Shown: positions 41,801-52,583 of the stretch, one piece after another
Layout of the letters: every line of letters starts with the position of its first letter
How positions within the stretch are numbered: position 1 is the first letter of the stretch
Assembly: GCA_020629755.1 (NCBI GenBank)
Contig: JAHDCS010000002.1
Span: 18,665 to 82,664 of the forward strand
Length of the DNA stretch: 64,000 nt
DNA from: Flavobacteriales bacterium
GTDB taxonomy: Bacteria > Bacteroidota > Bacteroidia > Flavobacteriales_G > JALEGO01
Direction: 5' to 3'
Made by a program: the position numbers and the translations under genes
Notes under the pieces: generated by a model
Seen by the model: the letters and a program-made list of their open reading frames with translations, nothing else
Database searches by the model: none
Told to the model about the DNA's origin: nothing

Positions 41801-43075
41801 GTGTTAAAATATTGCAATTTCATTTTAGCTGTTGGTTTTGTACAGATGCTTCAGGCACAATTTGTACAAGGTAAACACACACAGCTTTATCTAGAAGATA
41901 GTCCATATAGATTTTCTGGTACAAATTTGTGGTATGCCATGAATTTGGGTGCTTCAGATAATCAAAAAGGACGAGAGAGATTAGCAAAAGAGTTAGATCG
42001 CCTGAAAAACATAGGCATTTCTAATCTTAGAATCATGGCGGCATCAGAAGGCCCAGATACAGAGCCATGGCGAGTTGTGCCAGCGATGCAAACATCCCCC
42101 CAAAAGTATAATGAGCAGCTTTTAGAAGGCTTAGATTATGTTTTAGATCAGGTGGCTAAAAGAGATATGAAGGTTGTTCTGTGTTTGAATAATATGTGGC
42201 CTTGGACAGGCGGATTTGCACAATATGTTTCTTGGGTAACAGGTGAATCTATTCCGTACCCACCTCCTGCAAAAAACGGAAATTGGTTAAAGTTTATTAA
42301 GTTTTCAAGTCGGTTTTTTGTATTAGAAAAAGCACAAGAAATTTATAAGACTCATCTGAGTACTGTTGTTTTGAGAAAAAACACAATCAACGGAAAACTC
42401 TATAAAGAAGACCCCACTATAATGGCTTGGCAATTGGCTAATGAACCAAGGGGGTTTTTAAATAAAAAAGCGTATTATCATTGGGTAGAGTCTACAAGTG
42501 GCTATATTAAGTCTTTAGACACAAATCATCTGGTAAGCGTAGGGAGTGAAGGTAATGCTGTCTTTCCAAAAAGCAATAAAGCCCGCATAGAGCATGCGTA
42601 TAAAAACATTGATTATGTGACGGCACACATTTGGGCGCAAAACTGGCGGTGGTATACTCCTGAAGCACATCAAGAAAAAGCACTTAGAAAAGCTATAAAA
42701 AAAGCTAAAAGATACCTATTAAGTCATGTCAAAATAGCACAAAGCTTGCACAAACCCTTTGTGTTAGATGAATTTGGTTTAGCACGAGATTCAGGGAGTT
42801 ATAGTAGCGAAAGTACAACAGAGTATAGAGATAGGTACTTTAAAGAAGTACTTGGCGTATTGGTTGCTCAGATAAAGCAAAATAAGGCCAGCGGTTTTAA
42901 TTTTTGGGCCTGGGCAGGTGAAGGACGGCCCAGACACCCAAAATCGGTTTGGAAGCCCGGTGATGCGTTTACTGGTGACCCACCCTTTGAACATCAAGGT
43001 TGGTATTCGGTCTATGATACAGATACAAGTACCATAGAGGTGTTAAAAGAGATTGCTAAACAAATAAATCCTTGA
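41801..43075 (+). CDS. Glycoside hydrolase family 5-like (beta-mannanase/cellulase-like)
   Basis: FSGTNLWYAMNLGA...NLRIMAASEG...IMAWQLANEPRG...FVLDEFGLARDSG...GFNFWAWAGEG. Confidence 0.8.
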   Translation: MLKYCNFILAVGFVQMLQAQFVQGKHTQLYLEDSPYRFSGTNLWYAMNLGASDNQKGRERLAKELDRLKNIGISNLRIMAASEGPDTEPWRVVPAMQTSPQKYNEQLLEGLDYVLDQVAKRDMKVVLCLNNMWPWTGGFAQYVSWVTGESIPYPPPAKNGNWLKFIKFSSRFFVLEKAQEIYKTHLSTVVLRKNTINGKLYKEDPTIMAWQLANEPRGFLNKKAYYHWVESTSGYIKSLDTNHLVSVGSEGNAVFPKSNKARIEHAYKNIDYVTAHIWAQNWRWYTPEAHQEKALRKAIKKAKRYLLSHVKIAQSLHKPFVLDEFGLARDSGSYSSESTTEYRDRYFKEVLGVLVAQIKQNKASGFNFWAWAGEGRPRHPKSVWKPGDAFTGDPPFEHQGWYSVYDTDTSTIEVLKEIAKQINP

Positions 43076-43823
43076 TATTACTCGGAAGGATTTGTTGGTT
43101 TTTATCAGAAAGTGCCTCCAAAGGATTATAATGCGATTCTATCATATACCCGTCGTAAATACCCATAGATTGTGCTATTTTCACTAAAGACTTTATTTTA
43201 TGTAACTCTCCAGCGATATGAGAAGGGTCAAAAATAAGTTCGCACTCAGGAATTATTTTTTTAAACGTTTCAACCAGCTGAAAAATAGGATCGTATCTAT
43301 ATGTATGCACGGGGTATTGCGCAAATCCTCTATGTATAAATGAAATATTTTCAATCCCCTTTTTATAAAACCTTTCAGCAGCCGCTAACCAAACATTAAG
43401 ATCTGGGTGGATGGGGTTTTTAATTAAAATATGGATGTCTTTTACACCTCTAAAAGTATCCGCTAAAAGGTCAATTAAAAATGGATTTACAGTTGTGCGT
43501 GTACCAATCCAGAAAAATTGAATACCTGCACGTAAGCAATCGTGTACGTGAGAAGGTAAAACAACTTCAGTACATGTTTTAATATTTAATGTTTTTTCAA
43601 TATGTATAAGCCAATCTAGCCCTTGAGCACCTATGCCTTTAAAAGCATTTGGAGAGGTTCTGGGCTTCCATAAACCAGCTCTAAATAAATGACAAACATC
43701 TTGTGTTTTTAAACGCTTTGCGGTTTCATGGAGTTGCTCAAAACTTTCGGCGCTACAAGGCCCAGTGATCAAAAGTGGATCTTGCTTAGATACCTTTAGT
43801 TTTTGCTTTAAGGTTTCTGGCAC
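43056..43823 (-). CDS. 3-deoxy-7-phosphoheptulonate synthase (type I beta-like, no chorismate mutase domain)
   Basis: LLITGPCSAESFEQLHETAKRL...FRAGLWKPRTSPNAFKGIGAQGLDWL...FDPSHIAGE...; ends ALSDKNQQILPSNIKDLFV. Confidence 0.85.
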   Translation of the reverse strand: MPETLKQKLKVSKQDPLLITGPCSAESFEQLHETAKRLKTQDVCHLFRAGLWKPRTSPNAFKGIGAQGLDWLIHIEKTLNIKTCTEVVLPSHVHDCLRAGIQFFWIGTRTTVNPFLIDLLADTFRGVKDIHILIKNPIHPDLNVWLAAAERFYKKGIENISFIHRGFAQYPVHTYRYDPIFQLVETFKKIIPECELIFDPSHIAGELHKIKSLVKIAQSMGIYDGYMIESHYNPLEALSDKNQQILPSNIKDLFV

Positions 43824-43831
43824 CTGATAAA

Positions 43832-45235
43832 TTAATTAAGATAGGAAACAACTGGTGTTTCAGAAGAAAAGCTGCCAAGCACCTCTTCTACAAAAGGGAC
43901 GTAATTCCATGCCTGTTTCTCGGACGCATTACCTAATCTAACAATAATGAGATCTTTAGAAGGAAAAATAAACACATGCTGGCCAGCATGCCCAGAGGCA
44001 AAGTACATATCAGCAGGCAAATTAGGGTAACGTCTGTCGCTTTGATCTTCTTTAAACCCAGCATTTAACCAAAAATGAGCCCCGTAAGCGGCACTGTCAC
44101 AACTGGGTGTTGGGGTACTGACGTATTTGGTCCAATCAGAAGGCAAAATTTGTTCTTCGTTCCAAACCCCTTTATTTAGATACAAAATGCCAAACCTAAG
44201 CCAATCTAAAGCAGAGGCATAAGCATAAGAAGAAGTGGCCATTAAACCAGAAGGGTCTGGTTCGATGATCGTGTGTGTCATACCAATTTTGTCTAGTAAC
44301 TTTTTTTGCAGGTAAGCAATAGGGTCTTTTCCGTTTTTCTTGAGTTCGTTTTGTAAAAAACGCATTAAAATATTTGACGTACCACTAGAGTATTGAAAAA
44401 ATGTTCCAGGCTTTTTAATGAGCTTTTGCTTCATCGGAATTTCAGACATATCTGTTGAGCCAAAGAGCATTTCTGTCGCTAAACTAGGCTTATAATATTC
44501 TTCTTCAAAATATAGTCCGCTAGACATTGTAAGTAAATCATGCAATGAAATGTTACTTTTTTTGGTGTTTTCCCATTGGTCAAATAAATGTGTTTGATCT
44601 AGAGAAATTAGCCCATCTTTAATCATAACACCTGCCAGTGTAGCGCCTATGCTTTTTGACATAGACCAGCCAAGTTGAGGTGTTTTAGGTGTAAACCCTA
44701 GCTTAAATTTAGATGCGATTAGGGCATTTTTATGATACACCAAAACGGAGCGTGTGTGCCGTTTCATGTTAATATTGGGTTCTGTAAAAATGCGGTCAAT
44801 AGCCGTGTTGAGTTTTTGGTAATCTACCTGTGAATGATTTTCTTCAATAGAAATAAGGGTTCCTTCAGGAAAGGGCACAGAGTCGTGTAAAGAATCGATA
44901 GGGGGCTTAAATATTTGGGGGGATGAAGAAAGTGGCTCATCAATATCTTTTATTAGGGTGCATCCTAATCCTTTTCTAAAAACAGCTTTACGTTCTAAAA
45001 AACCATAAATATTTGAACGCACACTTTTTTGGTCTGCATCAAGTGTTCGCGTTAGGTATCCGAATTTGGCTAAATCATTTTCTAAACAGTCGCTTCTTTG
45101 TGAAACAAAATAACAAGAGCAGTAAGTTTTAGCATTGTACCCGTTGGCTAAAGACAAATAATTTTTAACATATAAGCCAATTAAGCAAAAGGCAATACAA
45201 AATAAAATAAATAAAAAAACACCGAAATTTCTCAT
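43832..45235 (-). CDS. Beta-lactamase-family serine hydrolase
   Basis: GWSMSKSIGATLAGVMIKDG (SxxK), YSSGTSN (YxN-like), HAGQHVFIFP. Confidence 0.85.
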   Translation of the reverse strand: MRNFGVFLFILFCIAFCLIGLYVKNYLSLANGYNAKTYCSCYFVSQRSDCLENDLAKFGYLTRTLDADQKSVRSNIYGFLERKAVFRKGLGCTLIKDIDEPLSSSPQIFKPPIDSLHDSVPFPEGTLISIEENHSQVDYQKLNTAIDRIFTEPNINMKRHTRSVLVYHKNALIASKFKLGFTPKTPQLGWSMSKSIGATLAGVMIKDGLISLDQTHLFDQWENTKKSNISLHDLLTMSSGLYFEEEYYKPSLATEMLFGSTDMSEIPMKQKLIKKPGTFFQYSSGTSNILMRFLQNELKKNGKDPIAYLQKKLLDKIGMTHTIIEPDPSGLMATSSYAYASALDWLRFGILYLNKGVWNEEQILPSDWTKYVSTPTPSCDSAAYGAHFWLNAGFKEDQSDRRYPNLPADMYFASGHAGQHVFIFPSKDLIIVRLGNASEKQAWNYVPFVEEVLGSFSSETPVVSYLN

Positions 45236-45324
45236 AGTATTGTGGTCTCAAATATAAGCAAACATGTACGTAAAACACAGACAATGGCAAACATTTCCGT
45301 ATATTTGTAGAACCAAAATTTGGT

Positions 45325-47256
45325 ATGCATTTTAAGCCAGGAGAACTTTTATCAAAGATTGAATACCCTAAAGACTTAAGGGCGCTTGCTCAAGAAGATC
45401 TTCCGAAGGTATGTGATGAATTACGAGACTTTATTGTGGATGTAGTATCTAATAAAGGAGGGCACTTTGGCGCAAGCTTAGGAGTGGTTGAACTCACTGT
45501 AGCTTTGCATTATGTATTTAATACCCCAGAAGATTTATTGGTTTGGGATGTTGGGCATCAGGCCTATGGGCATAAGATTTTAACAGGTCGCCGCTCTATG
45601 TTTCATACCAACAGAAAGTATAAGGGGATTAGCGGGTTTCCTAAGATCTCAGAAAGCGACTACGACACCTTTGGTGTAGGACATTCTTCTACGTCAATCT
45701 CAGCAGCTTTAGGAATGGCTACTGCGTCTAAGTACCAAAACCTTAATCGTCAACACATTGCTGTTATTGGCGATGGAGCAATGACTGGGGGGATGGCTTT
45801 TGAAGCCTTGAATAATGCAGGCGTATCAAAGGCAAATTTATTGGTCGTTTTAAACGACAACTGCATGTCCATTGACCCAAATGTGGGCGCATTAAAAGAA
45901 TATTTAACTGACATTACGGCGTCACACACTTACAACAAACTCAAAGACGATGTTTGGAATTTGCTTGGTAAATTAAGCCACTTTGGTAAAAGCGCGCAAG
46001 ATATTGTGTCTAAAGTAGAATCAGCGATTAAAGCATCTGTTCTGTCTCAAAGCAACTTTTTTGAATCTTTAAATTTTCGGTATTTTGGCCCCGTTGACGG
46101 ACACGATGTAGAGCATCTATCCTCTGTTTTAAATGATTTAAAAGATATTCCGGGCCCGAAAATTTTACATTGTGTCACCAAAAAAGGCAAAGGTTATCAG
46201 CCTGCTGAACAGGGCAATCAAACCACGTGGCATGCGCCTGGTATTTTTAATAAAGATACCGGAGAAATTGTAAAAGTGTTGCCCAAACAACCTGAGCCGC
46301 CAAAATTTCAAGATGTATTTGGGCATACCATTGTAGAGCTGGCAGAAAAAAACAAAAACATAATGGGCATTACCCCTGCTATGCCAACAGGCAGTTCCTT
46401 GAATATTATGATGAAAGCCATGCCCAATAGAGCTTTTGATGTTGGTATTGCAGAGCAACATGCCGTGACCTTTTCAGCCGGAATGGCAGCAAATGGTTTG
46501 CGTCCGTTTTGCAATATATACTCGTCGTTTATGCAAAGGGCTTTTGATCAGGTGATTCACGATGTAGCCATACAAAATTTACCTGTCGTGTTTTGTTTAG
46601 ATAGAGCGGGTTTAGTAGGTGCTGATGGGCCAACACATCATGGCGCTTATGATTTAGCGTATATGCGTTGCATTCCAAATTTGATTGTTTCAGCGCCCTT
46701 AAATGAGAAAGAGCTCAGGAATTTAATGTATACTGCGCAGCTCAAGCAAACAACCTCCCCTTTTGTGATAAGATATCCGCGTGGTAAAGGGGTGATGACA
46801 CAATGGAAAACGCCTTTTGAGAGCATCCCTATTGGGAAAGGTCAAAAATTGAAAAATGGTGAGCAAGTTGCTGTTTTATCTATTGGAGCCATCGGAAATA
46901 ATGCGCTTTTAGCGCATGAAAAACTAAAAGAACAAGGCATCGATGTGGCGGTTTACGACATGCGGTTTGTGAAGCCATTAGATCAAACGCTGTTGCATGA
47001 AGTGTTTACAAAATTTGAAAAGGTTATTACACTTGAAGATGGGTGTTTAATGGGAGGATTTGGTTCTGCAGTCTTAGAATTTGCAGCAGATAATGGATAT
47101 ACTTCACAGGTGGTTCGCTTAGGTATCCCTGATGCAGTCATTGAGCATGGCACACAACAAGAATTGTACAAAGAGTGTGGATATTCAGCAGCGCATATAC
47201 AAGAAACCATATTACAATTACTTGATTTTTCTATTTCTAAAAATGCAAGCGCCTAA
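45325..47256 (+). CDS. dxs: 1-deoxy-D-xylulose-5-phosphate synthase
   Basis: WDVGHQAYGHKILTGRR...VIGDGAMTGGMAFEALNNAG...DRAGLVGADGPTHHGAYDLAYMRCIPN. Confidence 0.95.
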   Translation: MHFKPGELLSKIEYPKDLRALAQEDLPKVCDELRDFIVDVVSNKGGHFGASLGVVELTVALHYVFNTPEDLLVWDVGHQAYGHKILTGRRSMFHTNRKYKGISGFPKISESDYDTFGVGHSSTSISAALGMATASKYQNLNRQHIAVIGDGAMTGGMAFEALNNAGVSKANLLVVLNDNCMSIDPNVGALKEYLTDITASHTYNKLKDDVWNLLGKLSHFGKSAQDIVSKVESAIKASVLSQSNFFESLNFRYFGPVDGHDVEHLSSVLNDLKDIPGPKILHCVTKKGKGYQPAEQGNQTTWHAPGIFNKDTGEIVKVLPKQPEPPKFQDVFGHTIVELAEKNKNIMGITPAMPTGSSLNIMMKAMPNRAFDVGIAEQHAVTFSAGMAANGLRPFCNIYSSFMQRAFDQVIHDVAIQNLPVVFCLDRAGLVGADGPTHHGAYDLAYMRCIPNLIVSAPLNEKELRNLMYTAQLKQTTSPFVIRYPRGKGVMTQWKTPFESIPIGKGQKLKNGEQVAVLSIGAIGNNALLAHEKLKEQGIDVAVYDMRFVKPLDQTLLHEVFTKFEKVITLEDGCLMGGFGSAVLEFAADNGYTSQVVRLGIPDAVIEHGTQQELYKECGYSAAHIQETILQLLDFSISKNASA

Positions 47257-50200
47257 ATATACTTATCTGGTTTGGGCCACATGCTTTTTTTTCGTTTTAA
47301 GCCAAGCATCTGTTTATGGGCAGTTGCAACCAGACGATCAAAATCTAAAGTCTAAAAAATTTGGCTTAAAGGATGGGCTTTCACAAACACAAGTCAATTG
47401 CATTGAAAAAGATAAGCAAGGCTTTGTGTGGGTAGGTACACAAGACGGGCTTAACAGGTTTGATGGTTATACGTTTCAAGTATTTAAAAATCAGGTAGAT
47501 GAACTAGGCGGATTAAACGGCAATTACATTCATGACATTTTATTAAAAGACAATCTTTTATGGATCGCGACTGATAATGGGTTAAATTACGTTAACACCC
47601 AAAATTTATTTATTGGTCAAAAGCTTCATGATCCTTTAGATGAGACCTCTATTCACAGCAATCAAACTAGGCGATTATTTTTAGACCAAAATCAAGATAT
47701 ATGGATTGGCTTTGCGAATGGAGATGTGTCAAAGTTTGATTCTAAAACCAATAGGTTTACTAATTTTAAAAATCTGCCTTCAAAAAGTGAAATTACTTGT
47801 TTTGAGCAAGACCACAAAGGCAAGATATGGATGGGGACACTTTCAGATGGCATTATTGTTCTTGATACGGCCGGAAATCTTCAACAGGTTGTGCGGGTTT
47901 CTTACCCAGTTAAAAGTGTTGCTTTAGATCCATATACTTTTGAAGTTTGGGCCGGAACATCTAAAGGCATATATGTTTATGACATTCAAGATAGTGAGGT
48001 CAAACCAAAACGCTTTATCCCTTCAGATGTCAAACATAGTATAACCAAAATATTTTTTTCTTCAGATAAGGTCTATATAGGTAGTGAAGGCTCAGGATTT
48101 ATAAGTATTGAAAAACATGAAAATGCGCTTAATTTTCAATCGGTTTTAAACACAAATATTGTCTATGATTTTTTAAAACAATCTAATGGGGTATTGTGGG
48201 TAGGAACTAGTAATGGACTAGAAATGTTTTACAATCAACAAAAGATCTTTAAGCATTATACCAATTTTGTAATCAGAAATAAAGAGGTAGTCTCAGATAA
48301 TATCGTGTGGGCTTTACATAAAGACAACACCGGAGACTTATGGATAGGCACAAGAAATGGGCTCACTAAAAAAGAGGCGTATTCCGGAGAGTTTAAAAGT
48401 TTTTTTGACTTATCGTCATCAGATCATTTTAAATCTTTTCAGAGTGTTTTGAGTGTATTTGAAGATTCTAAAGGGCAACTATGGATCGGAACTATTGATC
48501 AATTAATACTTGCCAAAAGAGATAAAAACAATAATATATACGATACACATGAACTCTTTTTCTGGGGCAATGACCAAAAGAGAAAATACCCCAATATGGT
48601 CTATACCATTTGTGAAACCAAAGATCAGAAATTATTATTTGGCACTAAAAAAGGATTAGGAATTTATGATTTAAACTCAGAATCCTATCGGTTTATCCGT
48701 GAAGTTGAAACTACAGAAAATAGCACATTACCCTTAGATTATGTACGGGCCATACAGGTCGATTCTAACAATCATATTTGGATTGGCAGCGCTCTGGGGA
48801 TACACAAACTCGACATTAGTGATTCTATTGTAGATATCGAGTATTTAACAGATGATTATGTGAACATGAACAATCAAATCACCTCCATCCATTTAGAACA
48901 AGACACTCTATGGGTAGGGACTTATGGTGGTGGGTTACTGAAATTTTTAACCAGTGGCTCTTTAGTGGAAAGATATACAGAAAAAGATGGATTGTCGAAT
49001 AATGTGATTTATACTATTGTGCCAGATTCATTAGACAACTTTTGGTTTAGCACCAATAAAGGCATTTGTGTGTTTGACCGTGAAAAGTTTAAAAAATATA
49101 CCATCGAAGATGGGCTTCAAAGCAATGAATTTTCAATAGGGGCAGCGTTTAGAGATCAAAATGGAGAGATTTTTTTTGGGGGGATTAATGGCTATAATGT
49201 CTTTAATCCTAAAAAAATACAAAACGATTCTATTGCGCCTTTTTCAGTGATTACAGATATTAAAATCTCAAATCAGTCGATCCATTATATAAATGGATTT
49301 TCTGACTTTGACTTTTTAATTAACGATACACTGAGGCTTATGCACCATCAAAACAATGTGAGTTTTGATTTTGTGGGCATTCAGTATACCACTAAAGACA
49401 AAAGATATTACTATAAACTTGAAGGCTTTGATGAGCAGTGGGTAAATACAGCGAAACGAACAGCAAGTTATAACAATTTAAATCCGGGGAGTTATGTGTT
49501 TATGTTAAGGGCATGTAACGATGACGGATTTTGCTCAGATACCGTTAAAAAAGTCTACATCACTATTAATCCAGCGTTTTGGCAAACTTGGTGGTTTAGA
49601 GTCTTGGCCGCAATTTTACTTATATCGCTGGTTTATTTGGGTTTTAGAGCACGTATTTATGCGATAAAAAATCAAAATCTTGTCTTAGAAGAGTTAGTCA
49701 ATCAAAGAACCCAAGAGGTGATGCATCAAAAAGAGCAAATCGAACTTCAAAAACGAGAACTTGAAAAACAAAAATTAAAGTCTGATTATTTGCTAGAAAA
49801 CATCCTCCCGAAACAAACCGTCGAAGAACTACAAATCAAGGGCTACGCCACTGCACGGAGTTATAAACTAGCAACGGTGATGTTTACTGATTTTAAAGGC
49901 TTCACTAAAATATCAGAACAGATGAGGCCAAAAGCACTTCTCAATAGGCTCGATCGGTATTTTAGAAAGTATGATGAAATTATTGATGGGCACTATGTTG
50001 AAAAAATAAAAACCATGGGAGACTCTTACATGTGTGTAGGTGGTATACCTGTTCGAAATCGTACCAATCCGTTTGATGTAGTGTTGGCGGCATTAGAGAT
50101 TCAAAAATTCATGGAAAAAGAGTCTGACCGCATGAAGCAAAAAAAGCTAGATCCATGGGGCTTACGCATAGGCATACATACGGGTGATTTAATTGCTGGC

Positions 50201-51094
50201 GTGATTGGTCAAAAGCGATTGGCTTATGATATCTGGGGGGATACCGTGAATATTGCCAATAGAATGGAAACCACTTCAAAACCCGGAAAAATAAATATTT
50301 CTGGGCCTACTTATGAATTGATCAAAGACTATTTTCAGTGCACTTACAGAGGAAAAGTTGAAGCAAAAAACAAAGGGCAAATTGATATGTATTTTGTGGA
50401 GCGTATCAAAGAAGAATACTCTTTTGACAAGGAGGGACGCATCCCTAATCAGCACTTTAAAGACAAGATTAATAATATGGCTTTTGGCTCTTCGATTAAT
50501 TATAAAAGGGCAGAGAAAGACATTATTCAATTATTAAAAGATAATTTACCCTCTAATTTGTATTACCATTCACTAGAACACTCCTTAGACGTGTGTGCTG
50601 AAGCTGAGCGTATAGCGACTTCTGAAGGGTTGTCAAGAGAAGAAATTGTGATTTTAAAAACAGCCGCCCTATATCATGATGCGGGTTATATCAAGCAGTA
50701 TAACAAGAATGAGCATATCGGCATTAAAATTGCGCGTGAACGACTGCCAAAATTTGGATACACCGAAGAGCATTTGGCTCAAATAGAGTCGCTTATTTTA
50801 GCGACCAGTTATCCGACGGCGCCTAAAAACAAGTTTCAGCAAATTATTTGTGATGCCGATTTAGATTATTTGGGCCGAGAAGACTTTTTTGAAATCTCTG
50901 ATTTTTTAAAGCGCGAATACAAAGAAAAAAATATGATTAAAACAAATGTAGAATGGGATAAATTGCAATTAGATTTCTTTAAAAACCATAAGTATTATAC
51001 CAAAACCTCTATTGAAACCAGAAAACGCAAAAAGCTGAGTAATATGTCTATTATTCAAAAGCGCTATGAGATTTTAAAAAACCAAGTCTCATGA
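47244..51094 (+). CDS. Sensor protein: two-component-regulator-type propeller + Y_Y_Y + TM + class III nucleotidyl cyclase + HD hydrolase domain
   Basis: Signal peptide MQAPKYTYLVWATCFFFVLSQAS; repeated (L)WIGTxxGL blades; Y_Y_Y (YYYKLEGFDEQWVNT...YNNLNPGSYVFMLRA); TM; cyclase VMFTDFKGFTKIS...KIKTMGDSYMCVGG...YDIWGDTVNIANRM; HD region YHSLEHSLDV...AALYHDAGYI...ICDADLDYLGR. Confidence 0.88.
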
Positions 51095-51711
51095 TAAACG
51101 CCTCAGAATACCAGGCCATTATTTTTGATTTAGGAGGTGTTGTATTGAATATTGATTACCATAGGCCAGTAGAGTATTTTAAAGCCCTAGGTGCTAAAAA
51201 TTTTGATCTGTTTTATTCAAAAAAAAGCCAAACAACACTTTTTGATGATCTTGAGACAGGGGCAATAGACCAGGCCAGTTTTTTTAATGCATTAAGAAAG
51301 GCTCTAAGCCTTCAAAACACAACAGATAAAGACTTAGAAAATGCCTGGAATTCTATTTTGCTTGATTTGCCAAAAGAACGCTTAGATATACTGAAAGCAC
51401 TTAAAACAAAAACAAAATTATTTTTGTTTAGCAACACCAATGCCATTCACCATAAAGCATTTACAGAATCTGTACAAAAACAGCATCATGCAGCCTTAGA
51501 TACCTTTTTTGATACAGCGTATTATTCACATTTGATACATATGCGTAAACCACACCCCGAGGGGTTTAAGTTTATTTTAGATCAAAACAAATTAACTGCA
51601 AATAAAGTATTATTTTTAGACGATTCCGTAGGGCATTTAAAAGGCGCACAAGCCCTAGGCATCCAAACCTATCATATAGAAAACACAGATATATGCGATG
51701 TGCTGTATTAA
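51091..51711 (+). CDS. HAD-family hydrolase
   Basis: AIIFDLGGVVLNIDYHRP...LFSNTNAIHH...KPHPEGFKFILDQN...VLFLDDSVGHLKGAQALGIQTYH. Confidence 0.88.
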   Translation: MINASEYQAIIFDLGGVVLNIDYHRPVEYFKALGAKNFDLFYSKKSQTTLFDDLETGAIDQASFFNALRKALSLQNTTDKDLENAWNSILLDLPKERLDILKALKTKTKLFLFSNTNAIHHKAFTESVQKQHHAALDTFFDTAYYSHLIHMRKPHPEGFKFILDQNKLTANKVLFLDDSVGHLKGAQALGIQTYHIENTDICDVLY

Positions 51712-52568
51712 ATAAAGGCCTTATGTTTTGTGCCATTTTTTTGAGTGTTTTATGGGGGGATGGGTACGCCCAAAGTACACCTAAAGATACCTTAGATTTA
51801 TTGACCTGGAATGTTTTTATGCGTCCTAGAGCCTATTTTTGGGATAACCAGACCCAGCGCTCAGAATATATTGCTGAATTTTTAAACAAAAACCAGGTAG
51901 ATGTGGTCGCTCTGCAAGAAGTATTTGGACGTAAAACAGCCCGGTTTTTTAGAAAAGCGTTACAAGAAACATATCCGTATCAGTATGGTCCAGGAAAGGT
52001 TGGATTTATGAAATTTAACAGCGGGGTAATGATTTTAAGTAAGTATCCTATGGTAGAGTATACTATCAAGAAATATGGCAATTGTAACGGCATTGATTGT
52101 ATGGCTAAAAAAAGCGCCGTATTTGTAACGCTTGAAAAAAACGGGAAAAAATTTCAGGTCGTAGGCACACATTTACAGGCGTCAAAAGGATATGCCAACG
52201 CGCTGATTCGTACTGCACAAATGAAAACCATTTCAAAACTAGCTAATGCCTATAAAATAAAGGATGCACCCCAAATTTTTATGGGAGATTTTAATGTGAT
52301 TAAAGATTTTAAATATTATCCGGATATGTTGTTGAATTTAAATGCCATAGACGGCCCTATTGTCAGTGATGTAAAATGCAGCAGCGATCCTGAAAATGAA
52401 TTGTGCTGGTCTAAAAAACCAAAAATATTAGATTACATCTTACTTAAAAGAGACGAGATAGATGCACAAATAATTCAGCGTAAAATACTAAAACCTCAAG
52501 CTCCTTTAAAAAAAGGAAAAAAGAATCTCTCAGACCATTATCCTGTAAAAGCTAAACTGGTTTTTTAA
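51693..52568 (+). CDS. Endonuclease/exonuclease/phosphatase-fold hydrolase, sphingomyelinase-like, secreted
   Basis: Signal peptide; LLTWNVFMRPRAYFWDNQTQRSEYIAEFLNKNQVDVVALQEVFG...GTHLQA...IFMGDFNVI...LSDHYPVKAKL. Confidence 0.78.
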   Translation: MRCAVLNKGLMFCAIFLSVLWGDGYAQSTPKDTLDLLTWNVFMRPRAYFWDNQTQRSEYIAEFLNKNQVDVVALQEVFGRKTARFFRKALQETYPYQYGPGKVGFMKFNSGVMILSKYPMVEYTIKKYGNCNGIDCMAKKSAVFVTLEKNGKKFQVVGTHLQASKGYANALIRTAQMKTISKLANAYKIKDAPQIFMGDFNVIKDFKYYPDMLLNLNAIDGPIVSDVKCSSDPENELCWSKKPKILDYILLKRDEIDAQIIQRKILKPQAPLKKGKKNLSDHYPVKAKLVF

Positions 52569-52583
52569 TCGCTGCAATAGTTT

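Noticed and set aside
46165-46514. Minus-strand ORFs inside dxs
   Set aside because: Shadow ORFs antisense to dxs.
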